From contig OY755244.1 of the NCBI GenBank assembly GCA_963576725.1, forward strand, positions 31,624,006-31,688,005: a stretch of DNA of 64,000 nt. The letters run 5' to 3'. This document shows, one piece after another, positions 22,000-32,337 of the stretch (the stretch's first letter is position 1; each line of letters begins with the position of its first letter). The notes under the pieces are model-generated. The model was not told where the DNA came from. It saw nothing but the letters and a program-made list of their open reading frames with translations, and did no database searches. This DNA is from Azorinus chamasolen. Lineage: Eukaryota > Mollusca > Bivalvia > Cardiida > Solecurtidae. Position numbers and translations under genes: made by a program.

Positions 22000-22053
22000 A
22001 GAATAGTGACCGGGGGTCAGTATTCTATAGGAGTCACTTTACTTCGTTACACC
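22000..22053 (-). repeat. Right terminal inverted repeat
   Basis: Reverse complement of the left end, with a few substitutions. Confidence 0.75.
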
Positions 22054-23015
22054 GGCACTTTTGAGCCATGAATCTAGCATTTGATTAAAACTACTGGAAA
22101 CATTATTGATCATTCATACAATTTATATATAAAATAATGTCATGATTGTCGAAAATGTCGGTGTTAAAGGTTTCTGAGTTCTTGGTCAAGGCATTGGTAT
22201 ACATGTTCTACGAATCTAGTTTTCAAAGCGCGAGCAGTTTTCCCAACATATGATACCACAGTCTGGTTCACTTCATGTCAGAACATAAATAATATAAGTC
22301 GTAATCATCTCTTAGCATTGCACGTGTTAATTTTATTTGTTAACCTTCTCAAAATCAATAAATAGTACAGTTTTGACTTTGTGTATTTAATTCAATGATA
22401 TACATCAATGTAATAGTTTCTCCCTATCTAAACCGTATAATTTATATATTGTTTAAAAATTCGGGTTGTTTACATCCTATCGGAAATATTTGATAACATT
22501 TAAAGCCCCCCCCCCCCTAGTCATCCAGCATAATAATATAATAGTTCGTGTCAAATCACCGTAAAAATGTGACCTATTTTTGAAACGTGACGTGCATATC
22601 ATTTGTGATGTATGCTAAACATTTAAGTCCATAACGTCTAGCAACCCCCGTTTATGTTCTGCAGCATGTGATATATATGTACACATACTTGTTCATAAAG
22701 GTTACTAACCAGGCTATAGCCCAATTGAATATGAATACACCTACTTAACTACATACTGTCCAACCTCTATACGTACCTACCTGTCTGTGTATCTAATTGA
22801 GACATGATGTGGCTCTACAATGTATGCAAATATCAGTTGGGCTAGGTCTAGGGCACTACGGTACTAACTACTCGTATGTGAGTTTGGAGTTTAGGGCACA
22901 GCGACACTGAAAATAGGCTCAATGCTCATAATCAAAACCCTCTCCCAAGCGGGATTTTAGTATACCTATATTTTCTTAGGGTATATGTTAACAAGTCGCG
23001 GTTGTGTGAAGAGTA
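22054..23015. other. Unassigned non-coding sequence
   Basis: AT-rich, with a poly-C run near 22508. No gene or repeat recognised. Confidence 0.3.
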
Positions 23016-23017
23016 GA

Positions 23018-23440
23018 GATTGCTGGGTAAGCAAACATTCAGCGTGTTACCATGGCAATCACCAACATTTTCGAAGTTTTAGCATAAGCGTGATTCAGAT
23101 GCAAAACCATTGTTGTATTGATTATAAAATATCCAAAATAGTTTAAAAATAATATCGATATATTTATTACATATCAAGCGTCTTTTATTTATGATTAAGA
23201 GTGTTGTTATATTCTCTGGTCCTTCGGGATCATTAATTTTGATGGTATAAGTTTTGAAAACTGAACACTGCTTAAGCCGGTGTTCGGGAGCATGAGTAGT
23301 GTTGCACTTTTAATAACTACTCATGAACAGACTCAATAATACCGAGTCTGCATTTTTCTTTTTTTGCATTGCTACGTTTGTTTCCGAAGTATCACCCACT
23401 TTCGGAATAATTGCTCATTTGCATATTCATGACTATTAGT
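23018..23440 (+). repeat. Extended R variant, copy 5
   Basis: Second copy of the 430 bp unit at 15565-16000, same orientation. The satellite element lies between the two copies. Confidence 0.75.
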
Positions 23441-23880
23441 GATAGTTTTATGTTTATTCATGTTTCATATCAAAATGTTTCAAATGACACATAAATGTTG
23501 TCAGGTCATTTATTTGTTCATTTTCTGTTCCATAGATATACAGTATTGCTTCAGTATAGCAAAGAAAGTGGATTGGTGAAATGACCCCACAAAATATAAC
23601 AAATGCTAGTTTGTTAAAAAGTGGGTTCAAGATGAATGACAAAGTAAGTTTGCACATGCTAATTACAACAGCATTCTCTCTGCACAAAATTGTCCAAATT
23701 TGAGAACAATCTACTTTCGTGCCTGTGTCTGTGATATATACCCAATCCCCACCGAAAATGGGATATTATATATATATATATATATAATATCTTACTTCAT
23801 TCGCATATTTAAACCCATTTTAAATCATGATAGATCATCGATTCCGCTTTCTAATACATGACAGTTGTTCCCCTTGATAA
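23441..23880. other. Non-coding, with (AT)n at 23766-23790
   Basis: A 77-residue minus frame here has no recognised features. A short (AT)n run is present. Confidence 0.3.
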
Positions 23881-23889
23881 CGTTGCCTA

Positions 23890-24100
23890 TAGATACATTG
23901 ACGTCACTGTAATGACGTCATCTACAAATTACGCTGGGCGCCGCCATCTTGCCGTCGTCATTGACGACGTTGACGTCATAGTGGAAGAACAATCCTCCTG
24001 ACGATCAAAAAGTGAAACCGGTTGAGGAATTTGTCTATATATATTGTCATTCTTTATAAAATTTAAAATGTAGTAAAACTGTTTTTTATCGGATTTCCAC
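23890..24100 (+). repeat. Probable terminal repeat of another PLE-type element
   Basis: Three exact TGACGTCA sites (23899, 23913, 23971) are followed by a hammerhead-like motif at 23993-24028. The 8.05-8.12 kb PLE terminal repeat has the same order of CRE-like site then hammerhead, although the sequences are otherwise different. Also contains TTGACGACGTTGACGTCA. Confidence 0.4.
23993..24028 (+). ncRNA. Hammerhead-like ribozyme motif, distinct sequence
   Basis: TCCTC (23993-23997) can pair with GAGGA (24024-24028) as stem I. CTGACGA (23998-24004) and GAAA (24014-24017) match the core. The linker TCAAAAAGT allows at most a vestigial stem II. CCGG (24018-24021) is self-complementary, as CGCG is in the PLE copies, and TT precedes the expected cleavage point. 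Because stem sequences differ from the 8.1 kb motif while pairing is kept, chance is less likely. Confidence 0.5.
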
Positions 24101-24179
24101 CTTTTTTCTATATATAGGGCAAGATCAGCTATATGTAGATATAACAGAACAAAAAGACATCGTTCTTCCTCTTTATAGT

Positions 24180-24830
24180 CGCTGGATGGTCAATCTTGCC
24201 AGCAGGCACTCAATGCCCGAAATCAGCAAGAGGCGCCTTGCAGGCAGCCCGACCGGCAAGGTCATGGGACTTCTCTTAATTGTCCCCGTTCCCCTATTCT
24301 GTTTGGGCTCCTCATGGCTCCCCAAAAAGCCCATCTGGCCTCAATACCAGTCAGGGTCTGTAGTGCGTTCGACTCAGGGAACGAAAGTCCTCTTCTTTGC
24401 CCATCCACAGTTCAATCTTCAGTGTCTGTTCGAGGTTCTCCTATCCGGATACCGCCGTATGCGATAGTCACCAGGGTGGTGTCTGAGAGGGACCAGGAGG
24501 AAGTACTGTCAATAATGGCTCCTAGAGAACGTGATCCCACTGGAGCGTCGGACCTAGACAAGACCAAGTCGTCTGTCGTCGACGAATATGTCGTCGTTCG
24601 CGTTTTTATAAGGCGTGTGAGGACTGTCTCAGCCATGCTCCAATCTTCCATATGCCCAGGCCCCCTGAGCCGACTCGCAGGGGCTTGCCCTCGTCATTTG
24701 AGCTACTTTTAGCTGAGCAGGGAGAGCTTCCGAAACTCGCCAATTCTTGGGAGTCTCTCCGCCATCTAGAGGCCTTCTCTTCTGTCTCGGCTAGCGTTTC
24801 TATTTTAGGCCGGTGCAATGAGGACAAGTG
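24180..24830 (+). pseudogene. Coding-like fragment, possibly retroelement gag remnant
   Basis: This stretch is markedly more GC-rich than its surroundings and has two overlapping + frames (24186-24467 and 24314-24712). A third frame continues at about 24640-24820 with PSSFELLLAEQGELPKLANS and SLRHLEAFSSVSASVSILG. The frame changes suggest a decayed protein. I do not recognise it firmly. The composition and style recall the first ORF of DIRS-like retroelements, but no diagnostic motif such as a tyrosine recombinase is in the window. It ends abruptly at the GTGACCCCC repeat near 24830. Confidence 0.3.
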
Positions 24831-25204
24831 ACCCCCGTACTAGATTGACCAGGTGGGTCGATATATTTTATTGTACTATGGCCTCCGGTCATTTTACTAT
24901 AAAGTATAATGACTCGCTTGCAATAATATAATGACCCCCTTATAATATTGTGACCCACTCCTTTTATCGTAGTAGGTCGACCGAGTGGTCCACATATTTT
25001 ATAGTAATATGACCCCCGGTTATCTAGATATAGAATATAGTGACCCCCTCGCCAAAATACATCCCGGGAGTCGGCATATTATATAGTACTATGACCCTCG
25101 TGCCATTTTACTATAAAATAAAGTGACTCCCTTGCCAAAATACATCCACCGGGATCGATATATTATATAGTACTCCGACCCTATGCCATTTTACTATAGA
25201 ATAT
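24815..25204 (+). repeat. Relative of the 5.4 kb element: GTGACCCCC tandem repeat
   Basis: Begins CCGGTGCAATGAGGACAAGT then GACCCCCGTACTAGATTGAC, resembling the 16692 end in style (GGTGTAACGAAG...GTGACCCCC). Three to four imperfect units of roughly 100-120 bp follow, with TATATAGTACTATGACCC and GCCATTTTACTATA. Cut at about 25205 by a PLE-B fragment. Confidence 0.55.
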
Positions 25205-25620
25205 AGTGATTCCCTTGCCAAAACATATTTAAGTGAAACAAACAGTATCCACCTATCGCTAGTGTACTCAATGATTGAGTTTCAAACAGAGTAACTGTAG
25301 TAAAGTAATAAAGGCTACGACAAAACCGAGATCCTCCTTCCGTTTCGGTATTTAAGAGGTCGCCTTCATAGAGTACTAAACCTTTCTTGTCGGCGTACAT
25401 CCAAAGACGGCAACATAATTGCCCACTGTAAAATGGTTGGCAACCAGATATGCAGTATGTTGAAGTACCATAGGATCCCTTTTTGATGAAGTGTTTTACG
25501 TATTTAGTGAACAAAGTGAGAAAATGGGTATATCCAATCTGTTTACGAAGTTTGTTAATCATTCACCATAAAATTCAGGATGTGAAATACCGTGCCACAG
25601 GAGAGCCTTAAGATTGCATT
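25205..25620 (-). pseudogene. PLE-B retroelement, C-terminal fragment
   Basis: The minus-strand reading gives INKLRKQIGYTHFLTLFTKY, VKHFIKKGSYGTSTYCISGC and YSGQLCCRLWMYADKKGLVL. It aligns with the C-terminus of the better copies at 27025-27990 and 62506-63033 (HFLTLFIKYVKKFIKKGYDP, HHTACLVVNPFTVGNHAGLF). The reading continues past the usual end into the 3' region (LYEGDLLNTETEGG). RT domain absent; 5'-truncated dead copy. Confidence 0.65.
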
Positions 25621-25639
25621 TGTAAATCGGCTTGTTCAG

Positions 25640-26060
25640 GAAAACATTCGTGCCACATCATTTTGAAATGCTTCCAAGGGTTATACAGAAGTGGAGCAGA
25701 CATGAAAATTAAGGCTAAAAACAATTGACCTTGAATTGTGACATTGACCTTTGAAGAATGTGCCTGAATCCTGCTGTCTGCATAACGGCTTGTTTTGCAG
25801 AACATTTATGCCACATGATTTTGAAATTCTTCCTAGGGTTTTGAGATGGAACGCACACGAATGATGTGACTAAAACATTTAACCTTGAATTGTAAACTTT
25901 ACCTTTGATCCACGTGCCTGAATCGAACGATCTGCACTGTCTTCTCAAGTCAAACATTTGTGCCAAAGCATTCTAAAATCCTTTAATATTTGTTAGAGAT
26001 ATGGAGCAGACACAAGTGTGAAAGACAGACAGACAGACAGACGGACGGGCGAACAGATGG
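25640..26060 (+). repeat. Pearl-like core units with ACAG/ACGG tail
   Basis: Tandem blocks with TTGACCTTGAATTGTGACAT, GCCTGAATC and AGATATGGAGCAGACAC, ending in a GACAGACAGACGGACGG microsatellite at 26024-26050. Same design as 4326-5722, different subfamily; very close to 37925-38275. Confidence 0.7.
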
Positions 26061-26081
26061 ACAATTCGACAAACCATCCAA

Positions 26082-26425
26082 CATGTATATCGATTATAAA
26101 TCTGGAGACATAATGAAATCTCTTACATAGCAGTACAAAAACAAATCGGCGACCAGTGGTGCACAATTCGTACCCACAGGAATACCAATCACCTGACGGT
26201 ATATGGCATTCCCATAACGTACGAATATGTTATCCAGCAGAAAGGTTAGTGATTCGCAAACTTCTGAACAAGAGCAGTTGGTGAAATATTTTATTGGCTC
26301 GTCAGTATAGGAAGTTTTTTCAGCAGTACATGCCACAAATGATTGTTCTTCTCTGGCAAATATTTTCTGGATTAAAATATTACGTTTATCTTTAATTAGG
26401 TCACGAGGAAGGGTAGTGTACAAAT
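26082..26425 (-). pseudogene. PLE-B reverse transcriptase fragment
   Basis: The minus-strand reading is LYTTLPRDLIKDKRNILIQK, then SLTFLLDNIFVRYGNAIYRQ and VIGIPVGTNCAPLVADLFLY, ending near VRDFIMSPDL. LYTTLP lies just after RT motif A and GIP(V/M)GTNCAP is motif B. The YLDD block is missing because the copy stops at the pearl-like repeat. At its upstream edge (26425) the 3' end of another PLE-B copy has joined inside motif A. Dead fragment. Confidence 0.75.
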
Positions 26426-26499
26426 GGAAAAGTAGTAAAGTCAAGCAGGCAAAGCCACATGCAAGACGCAACCACCACCAAAACACCGATAGACAGCAT

Positions 26500-26534
<35 letters not shown>

Positions 26535-27024
26535 CCACACACCCAAACGCACACGCACACACACGAAATGAAAACAGAAAACACCAAAAGACACACAAGA
26601 AACAGGGACAAACGTTCCACAACATGAACAAACCACAAGCACAAAGACGCAAGGCAAACAAAAGGAAGGGTGACAAAGAGAGTACCGCCTTGGCACGGTC
26701 AGCAGCAAAAACACCACTGGGGGTTTAAACCGGTTTACGGACGTCCTAACCTCACACTTCTCTCAAAGTCACCCTAGCTTTACAAATATTGTAAATAAAG
26801 GTATCCCCGCTGGACTTACCCACAACATAGACGACGGTGAACACAGGACAACATGTAAAACATAGCATAATAACTGTGACAATCCGTCAAATATGTACTC
26901 AATGACTTTGCTGAAGTCAGAGCACCTGCAGGCAAGCCGTTAAGGGCACGACAGGGAAAAAATAATACATGAGTCTGGTAAGCTCCTCCTGTATCCAAGT
27001 TTAAGAGTATACCATCATAGAGTA
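26426..27024 (-). repeat. PLE-B 3' UTR, with (CA)n
   Basis: Follows the ORF at 27025-27990 on the minus strand. Contains the AGGACGTCCGTAAACCGGTT block, a TG-rich stretch ((CA)n at 26502-26533 on the plus strand) and the end GCTTGACTTTACTACTTTTC at 26426. The same end recurs at 31314 and 32098, which fixes the 3' terminus of the family. Confidence 0.75.
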
Positions 27025-28270
27025 CTACCCTCGGCCTGTCATCGCGCAAGCAAAGAGGGAAGCGTAGCTACCGACTGTAAAAGGGTCGATAACCAAACAT
27101 GCAGTGTGTTGCAATATAATAGGATCATAACCTTTCTTTTTAAATTTTTTAATGCGTTTTATAAACAAATCATGAAAATGGATATGACCCCGAATTTTCC
27201 TAAGTTTGTAGATAACATCCCCATAAAATTCTGGTTGAGAAATGCCTTGTCGCAGTAACGTCCGTAGATTGCAATTATATTTACTAATGAGAGGTAAATT
27301 TCGATAATAAAATTTAGAAAAGGTTTTCCGAAGTTTGTGATATCTGTAACCTTGCTTAAGAAGTTTATCAGTTATAACTAAATTACGTCTGTTAAAATCT
27401 TCAAGCAAAGAACAGGCTCGGGCAAACCTAATAAGTTGAGAAATATAAACACCATAAGATGTAGAACGTGGCACATCCCCATCTAGAAAAGGATAATTAA
27501 CAATTTTAAAATTAAAATCTTCTCTTTTATCGTATACTTTGGACGAAACTTTATCATTTGTAATTGAAAGATTCAAATCTAAAAATGAAGCATTAATGTC
27601 AGATTGATTAGCTTTGTTTAAAGACAGTTCTTTTGGGTAGATTGAAGAAACCATAGTATCAAAATAAGGATTATCTAAATTCAAAATATCGTCTAAATAC
27701 CTTGAAGTTTTATTAAAAGCATTAACAATATCGGTCTGTGTATCAGGTTTTAAGCTAAGCATAAAATCCCTCTCGTAGCAATACAAAAACAAATCTGCAA
27801 CAAGAGGGGCACAATTTGTACCCATGGGTATACCAACAACTTGACGATATATGGTATCTCCATAACGCACAAATATATTATCTAAAAGAAAGGTTAGAGA
27901 TCTACAAACATCAAGGCAAGTCCACATTGTGTAATGTTCAACTTCTGAATTCGAAAAGAATGAACGTTGAACATTACAAGCAATGAACATTTTGTTTTCT
28001 CTGGCAAAGGTTTTTTCTATTAATTTAATAAGTCTATCCTTTATAAGATGAAAGTAGAAACATCTAATGTGCTTTCAGTGGATGCAAGAAACCGTTTGTT
28101 CTTATGTTTGTGTAAGACTTCTGAAGAGTTTTTAATAAGTCAGAAGAGATTTATTCCAGGATTATCATATGTCTTATCACAATATAACTTTACATATTCT
28201 TTTATCTTAGTTAAACAAGATGTCAAAAGTATAGACAACTTAAAGGTAGGTTGGCAGTCTGATATAAACA
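27025..28270 (-). pseudogene. PLE-B reverse transcriptase, best-preserved copy (5'-truncated)
   Basis: The open part (27025-27990, 321 residues) has SLTFLLDNIFVRYG, VGIPMGTNCAPLVADLFLYC (motif B) and RYLDDILNLDNPYF (motif C, both Asp residues), then SFLDLNLSI, HKLRKTFSKFYYRN, PEFYGDVIYKLRKIRGHIHF and the C-terminal HTACLVIDPFTVGSYASLFA. Upstream, broken frames to about 28270 give CLTKIKEYVKLYCDKTYDN and FLASTESTLDVSTF (motif A region). RT style (GIPMGTNCAP, YLDD) is Penelope-like, but no GIY-YIG domain follows: the ORF ends about 35 residues after the KKGYDP block. A 5'-truncated copy with frameshifts; not autonomous. Confidence 0.8.
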
Positions 28271-28520
28271 GTACACGTATGAGTCATGAGAAAAACACAC
28301 ATCCGCTCAAACAGCACCACGACTAAACATGCATAAAGACATAACAAGCAAACGATAGGAGGCAGATAGAAGAATCGCCTCGGAACGGTCAGTGACAATA
28401 GTCTCTGGGGTTTTAAAGTTCATATGAGCCAATAAAAATGTTACTTTGTTTGATGTTGTTATTAAAAAATTCAATATATCACCGCTAGACATTTATTAAT
28501 CGTTTAGCACACATACACAC
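28268..28520 (-). repeat. PLE-B 3' UTR fragment
   Basis: ATGAGTCATGAGAAAAACAC, then CGCCTCGGAACGGTCAGTGA and CTCTGGGG resemble the UTR end seen at 30.4-30.6 kb. Diverged. Confidence 0.55.
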
Positions 28521-28560
28521 ACACGCACGCACACACGCACGCACGCACACGCACAAACTA
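28500..28560. repeat. (CA)n/(CACG)n microsatellite
   Basis: ACACACGCACGCACAC-type run. Confidence 0.85.
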
Positions 28561-28789
28561 CAGGTTACAAACAAATATACTACACATTCTTGACAATTCT
28601 TTAGACTGGTTTTGTTGTACAAATGTCTATAAACTGCACACCATTACCGCCTATAAATATGACTCAATATGCTTTGAGGAATACAACTTGTGTAGTTAAT
28701 CTGAAAACTCATTGTGATGTTCTGGTAAACATGCCATGCTTTCTAGACTTTCTTCCTTATCAATATAATCTGACGAGCAAGCCGATAAA

Positions 28790-29425
28790 TAAAAAGGTAG
28801 TTAAGTCAAGCCACATACAAGACGCAACCACCACCGAAACATCATAAGTCAGCATATCGCAAACACGCACACAACCAAACATACGCACACACACGAGAAG
28901 AACACATAAACACCGACAGACACAGAGACAGAGACAAAAATGAATAAAATCAAAAGCACAATGACACAAGACAAACAAAAGTAAGGGTGACAAAGAGAGT
29001 ACCGCCTTGGCAGGGGACAAACAAAAGTAAGGGTGACAAAGAGAGTACCGCCTTGGCAGGGTCAGTAGCAAAATCACTACTTTATACCGGTTTACGGACG
29101 TCCTAACTTCACACTTATCTCAAAGTCACCCTAGCTTAACAAATAGTGTAAATAAAGGTATTACCGCCCACCGTATCACTTCCCATAACATAGAAGACGG
29201 TAAACACAGGACAATATGTAACAATATGTAAGGACAATATAGCATAACAACTGTGAAAAATCCGTCAAATATGTACTCAATGACTTTGCTGAAGTCAGAG
29301 CAACTGCAGGGTAGCCGTTAAGGGCACGACAGGGAACAATAAATACATGGGTCTGGTAAGCTCATCCAATTACTGAGTTTAAGAATATACCTTCATAGAG
29401 TACTACCCTTTTCAGATCAGACCCT
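28790..29425 (-). repeat. PLE-B 3' UTR copy with internal duplication
   Basis: Matches the 26.43-27.02 kb UTR. A block of about 44 bp containing GGGTGACAAAGAGAGTACCG is duplicated in tandem (28973-29016, 29017-29060). Confidence 0.65.
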
Positions 29426-30100
29426 CTCATAGGAACGGCTAGTTTGATACAAAGCTTTACTCTACATATTTACAGACCACATATTGACAAATTATCTAAC
29501 TAACTAACACTAACACCAAAGATTCTTTTTGAAAATCCATTTTATTAATAAAGGACCGATTTTAAAATGTAATTGACACTTTTCCTTAATACTTTAAAAA
29601 TACAGAACCACCAATTATCTGTTATAAATATAACATTTCCATCAGAAATACAATGTTTAACTATAATAAGACTGTTGCCGACCTTAATATTGATGCTAGT
29701 ATCCCTGATAATTGATATTGCGCCACCTCAAAGTTTTGCTATTCTCCAGCTGGTCATGTTATTACTGGTAACTTCGAGATAATTAAAGATAAACGTCTAC
29801 GATCTCTTCCTAATAAAGGTCCAAAATATAGAACACCATCCTTGATAGATTTTAACTCTTGTCGAGGTCAGATTGCAGAGGCTGTACAAAATGTTAGTAG
29901 TAAATGGTGTCGTAGAGAACATGTTGAGTCTAATGCTCTTTCAAATTGATGTAATTGACAAACGCATTTAAAATTTTATAGCTCAAATGAACACCTTCTT
30001 CCACCTAAACTTAGACTTTCTTTTATACATCGTAAAGTCCTTGACCGCCTTTGTATTACAACAATATGCTGAATGTATCCTTCAGTATACCATTTAAACA

Positions 30101-30395
30101 GTCTTGCTTTTTATTTGATCGTTTTCTGTTGAGAAACAACAATAAAACTCTAGAATATATCGCGCTGTACGTTTTGTTCCAGCGGTCAAAGAAGTATGCC
30201 AGTTCTTTTTAAACATTCGCTATAAAAATAGCAAACACTTCGCGCATGCGTGTCTCGATATTATACAATGTATTTCGGCGTCTCATGGACGCCGAAGTGG
30301 GATAAGCACTGTCTCTAAAAGAATCGGAAATAAAATGTAGAAATAAACATTCTCACAGTCTCTATATTTAAACCTACTTTCGTGTTCTCTTTATT
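30101..30395. other. Unassigned insert with short hairpin
   Basis: Not related to the flanking PLE-B pieces as far as I can see. Holds a hairpin CGGCGTCTCATGGACGCCG near 30276-30294. Confidence 0.35.
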
Positions 30396-31045
30396 TAAAA
30401 GTACAAAAATGAGTCATGCAGGAAACACCACATACAGAACAAACACTCGCCCGAACAGCAACACAAGGAAACAGCAAATGTACATAACTAGAAAAAACAA
30501 CAAGAGACGCACAAAGACAAAACAAACATACAATAGGAGGAAGATGGAAGTACCGCCTTGGAACGGTCAGTGACAAAAGTCACTGGGGGTTAAACCGGTT
30601 TATGGGCGCCCAACCTCACTCTTATTCCATCCCCACCCTAAAAGACAAACAGTGTAAATAAACGTATCCCCTCTCCGACTAATCTACAACAATCGCGACG
30701 GCAAATACAATGGTAAAGTGCATGTATAACGAAAAAACATTTAATTGAACATACTGTATCCACCTATCGCTAGTGTACTCAATGATTGAGCTGCAAACAG
30801 AGTAACTGTAGAAAAGTAATAAAGGGTACGACAAAAATGAAATAGTACAGATATCCGACGTTCTCCTTCTATTTCTGGATTTAAGAGGTCGCGTTCATAG
30901 AGTACTAAACCTTTCTTGTCGGCGTACATGCAAAGAGGCCAGCGTGATTGCCAACTGTAAAAGGGTTCACAACCAAACATGCAGTATGTTGTAGTACTAC
31001 AGGATCATATCCCTTTTTAATGAATTTTTTAACACATTTGATGAC
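30396..31045 (-). repeat. Nested PLE-B copy: C-terminal codons plus 3' UTR
   Basis: The minus reading CEPFYSWQSRWPLCMYADKKG (30800-30980) belongs to the end of the ORF. The UTR down to 30400 has GAGGTTGGGCGCCC, TTTTGTCACTGACCGTTCC and ends GCATGACTCATTTTTGTAC. Opposite orientation to the host copy. Confidence 0.7.
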
Positions 31046-31313
31046 CTTCTTTCGTTTTCATCGATTATAAAAAAACACATGTAATTTAACACAAACCATT
31101 ACGTTTGAAATGTTTTTAAGACCAGTTTCTTTCAAATGGATGGGCACTCTATTAAAAACACCAAAGTGTCATTTTTTCGATTTATGGACGTCCAGGGTTT
31201 TTAAAAAGTGTTCACAGAATTATATATACGTCTTTGTTCCTGCTGATAAGGCATCGAATAATATCATTAGTATTTGACGATTACATTATATCGACGTCGT
31301 GAAGCAGGAAATT

Positions 31314-31850
31314 ATTAATGGAAAAGTAGTAAAGTCAAGCAGGCAAAGCCACATACAAGACGCAACCACCACCAAAACACCGATAAACAGCATGACACAT
31401 ACACAACCACACACCCAAACGCACACTCACACACGAGATGAACATAGAAAACACCAAAAGACACACAAGAACCAGAGACAAACGTTCTACACATGAACAA
31501 AATCACAAGCACAAAGACGCAAAGCAAACAAAAGGAAGGGTGACAAAGAGAGTATCGCCTTGGCAGGGTCAGTAGCAAAAACACCACTGGGGGTTTAAAC
31601 CGGTTTACGGACGTCCTAACCTCACACTTCTCTCAAAGTCACCCTAGCTTTACAAATAGTGTAAATAAAGGTATCCCCGCTGGACTTACCCACAACATAG
31701 TCGACGGTGAACACAGGACAACATGTAAAACATAGCATAATAACTGTGACAATCCGTCAAATATGTATTCAATGACTTTGCTGAAGTTAGAGCAACTGCA
31801 GGGTAGCCGTTAAGGGCACGACAGAGAAAAAGTAATACATGAGTTTGGTA
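31314..31850 (-). repeat. Nested PLE-B 3' UTR
   Basis: Starts at the family 3' end (GAAAAGTAGTAAAGTCAAGC on the plus strand) directly after the plus-strand codons for VVKQEI, and matches 26.43-26.95 kb closely. Confidence 0.75.
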
Positions 31851-31854
31851 ACCA

Positions 31855-31960
31855 ATTATGAAAATGGTTCATACTTCGAAATCAAAAGCAGAAATGCAAA
31901 AAAAGAAAATTGCAGACTCGGTTTTATTGAGTCTGTTCAGGAGTAGTAATTAAAAATGCA
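31855..31960 (-). repeat. Dispersed repeat R, partial copy 6
   Basis: GCAGACTCGGTTTTATTGAG and GAAAATGGTTCATACTTCGA in minus orientation. Confidence 0.65.
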
Positions 31961-32097
31961 AGCGATACATTTCGGTTAATACTGATACCTTAGTTTCAGA
32001 CCATGTCAAAAAGTGTGAACAACCTTGAGCCGATATTAAAATTACACAACATAAACTTCCTACAATTTATTGCTTACCGAAACTATATACAAATGGA

Positions 32098-32204
32098 AAA
32101 GTAGTAAAGTCAAGCAGGCAAAGCCACATGCAAGACGCAACCACCACCAAAACACCGATAGACACACACACACACACACACACACACAACCACACACCCA
32201 AACG

Positions 32205-32239
<35 letters not shown>

Positions 32240-32337
32240 AATGAACACAGAAAACACCAAAAGACACACAAGAACCAGGGACAAACGTTCCACACATGAA
32301 CAAATCACAAGCACAAAGACGCAAGGCAAACAAAAGA
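32098..32337 (-). repeat. Nested PLE-B 3' end with (CA)n
   Basis: Third nested piece; joins right after the plus-strand codons for LPKLY. (CA)n at 32161-32187 and 32210-32237. Confidence 0.75.

Larger units (their letters stand above)
16692..22053. mobile_element. 5.4 kb terminal-inverted-repeat element with satellite core
   Basis: The left end GGTGTAACGAAGCAAAGTGA (16692 onward) is matched in reverse complement by the right end, which closes ...TCACTTTACTTCGTTACACC at 22053. The inverted match continues for about 50 bp on each side, including ATAGAATACTGACCCCC. Inside are a CACG microsatellite, an ACT trinucleotide array, about eleven units of a roughly 288 bp satellite and a CA run. No transposase or other long ORF exists, so it is non-autonomous. 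No target duplication was recognised (flanks TATGACA and GGCACTT). Confidence 0.7.

Noticed and set aside
15565..23440. LTR retrotransposon with 430 bp LTRs
   Set aside because: The interior has no gag or pol, and the repeats are an extended form of the dispersed repeat R.
26094..26717. 207-residue ORF as one protein
   Set aside because: Joins a PLE-B UTR translation (Cys/Val-rich from a CA run) to an RT fragment across an insertion junction.
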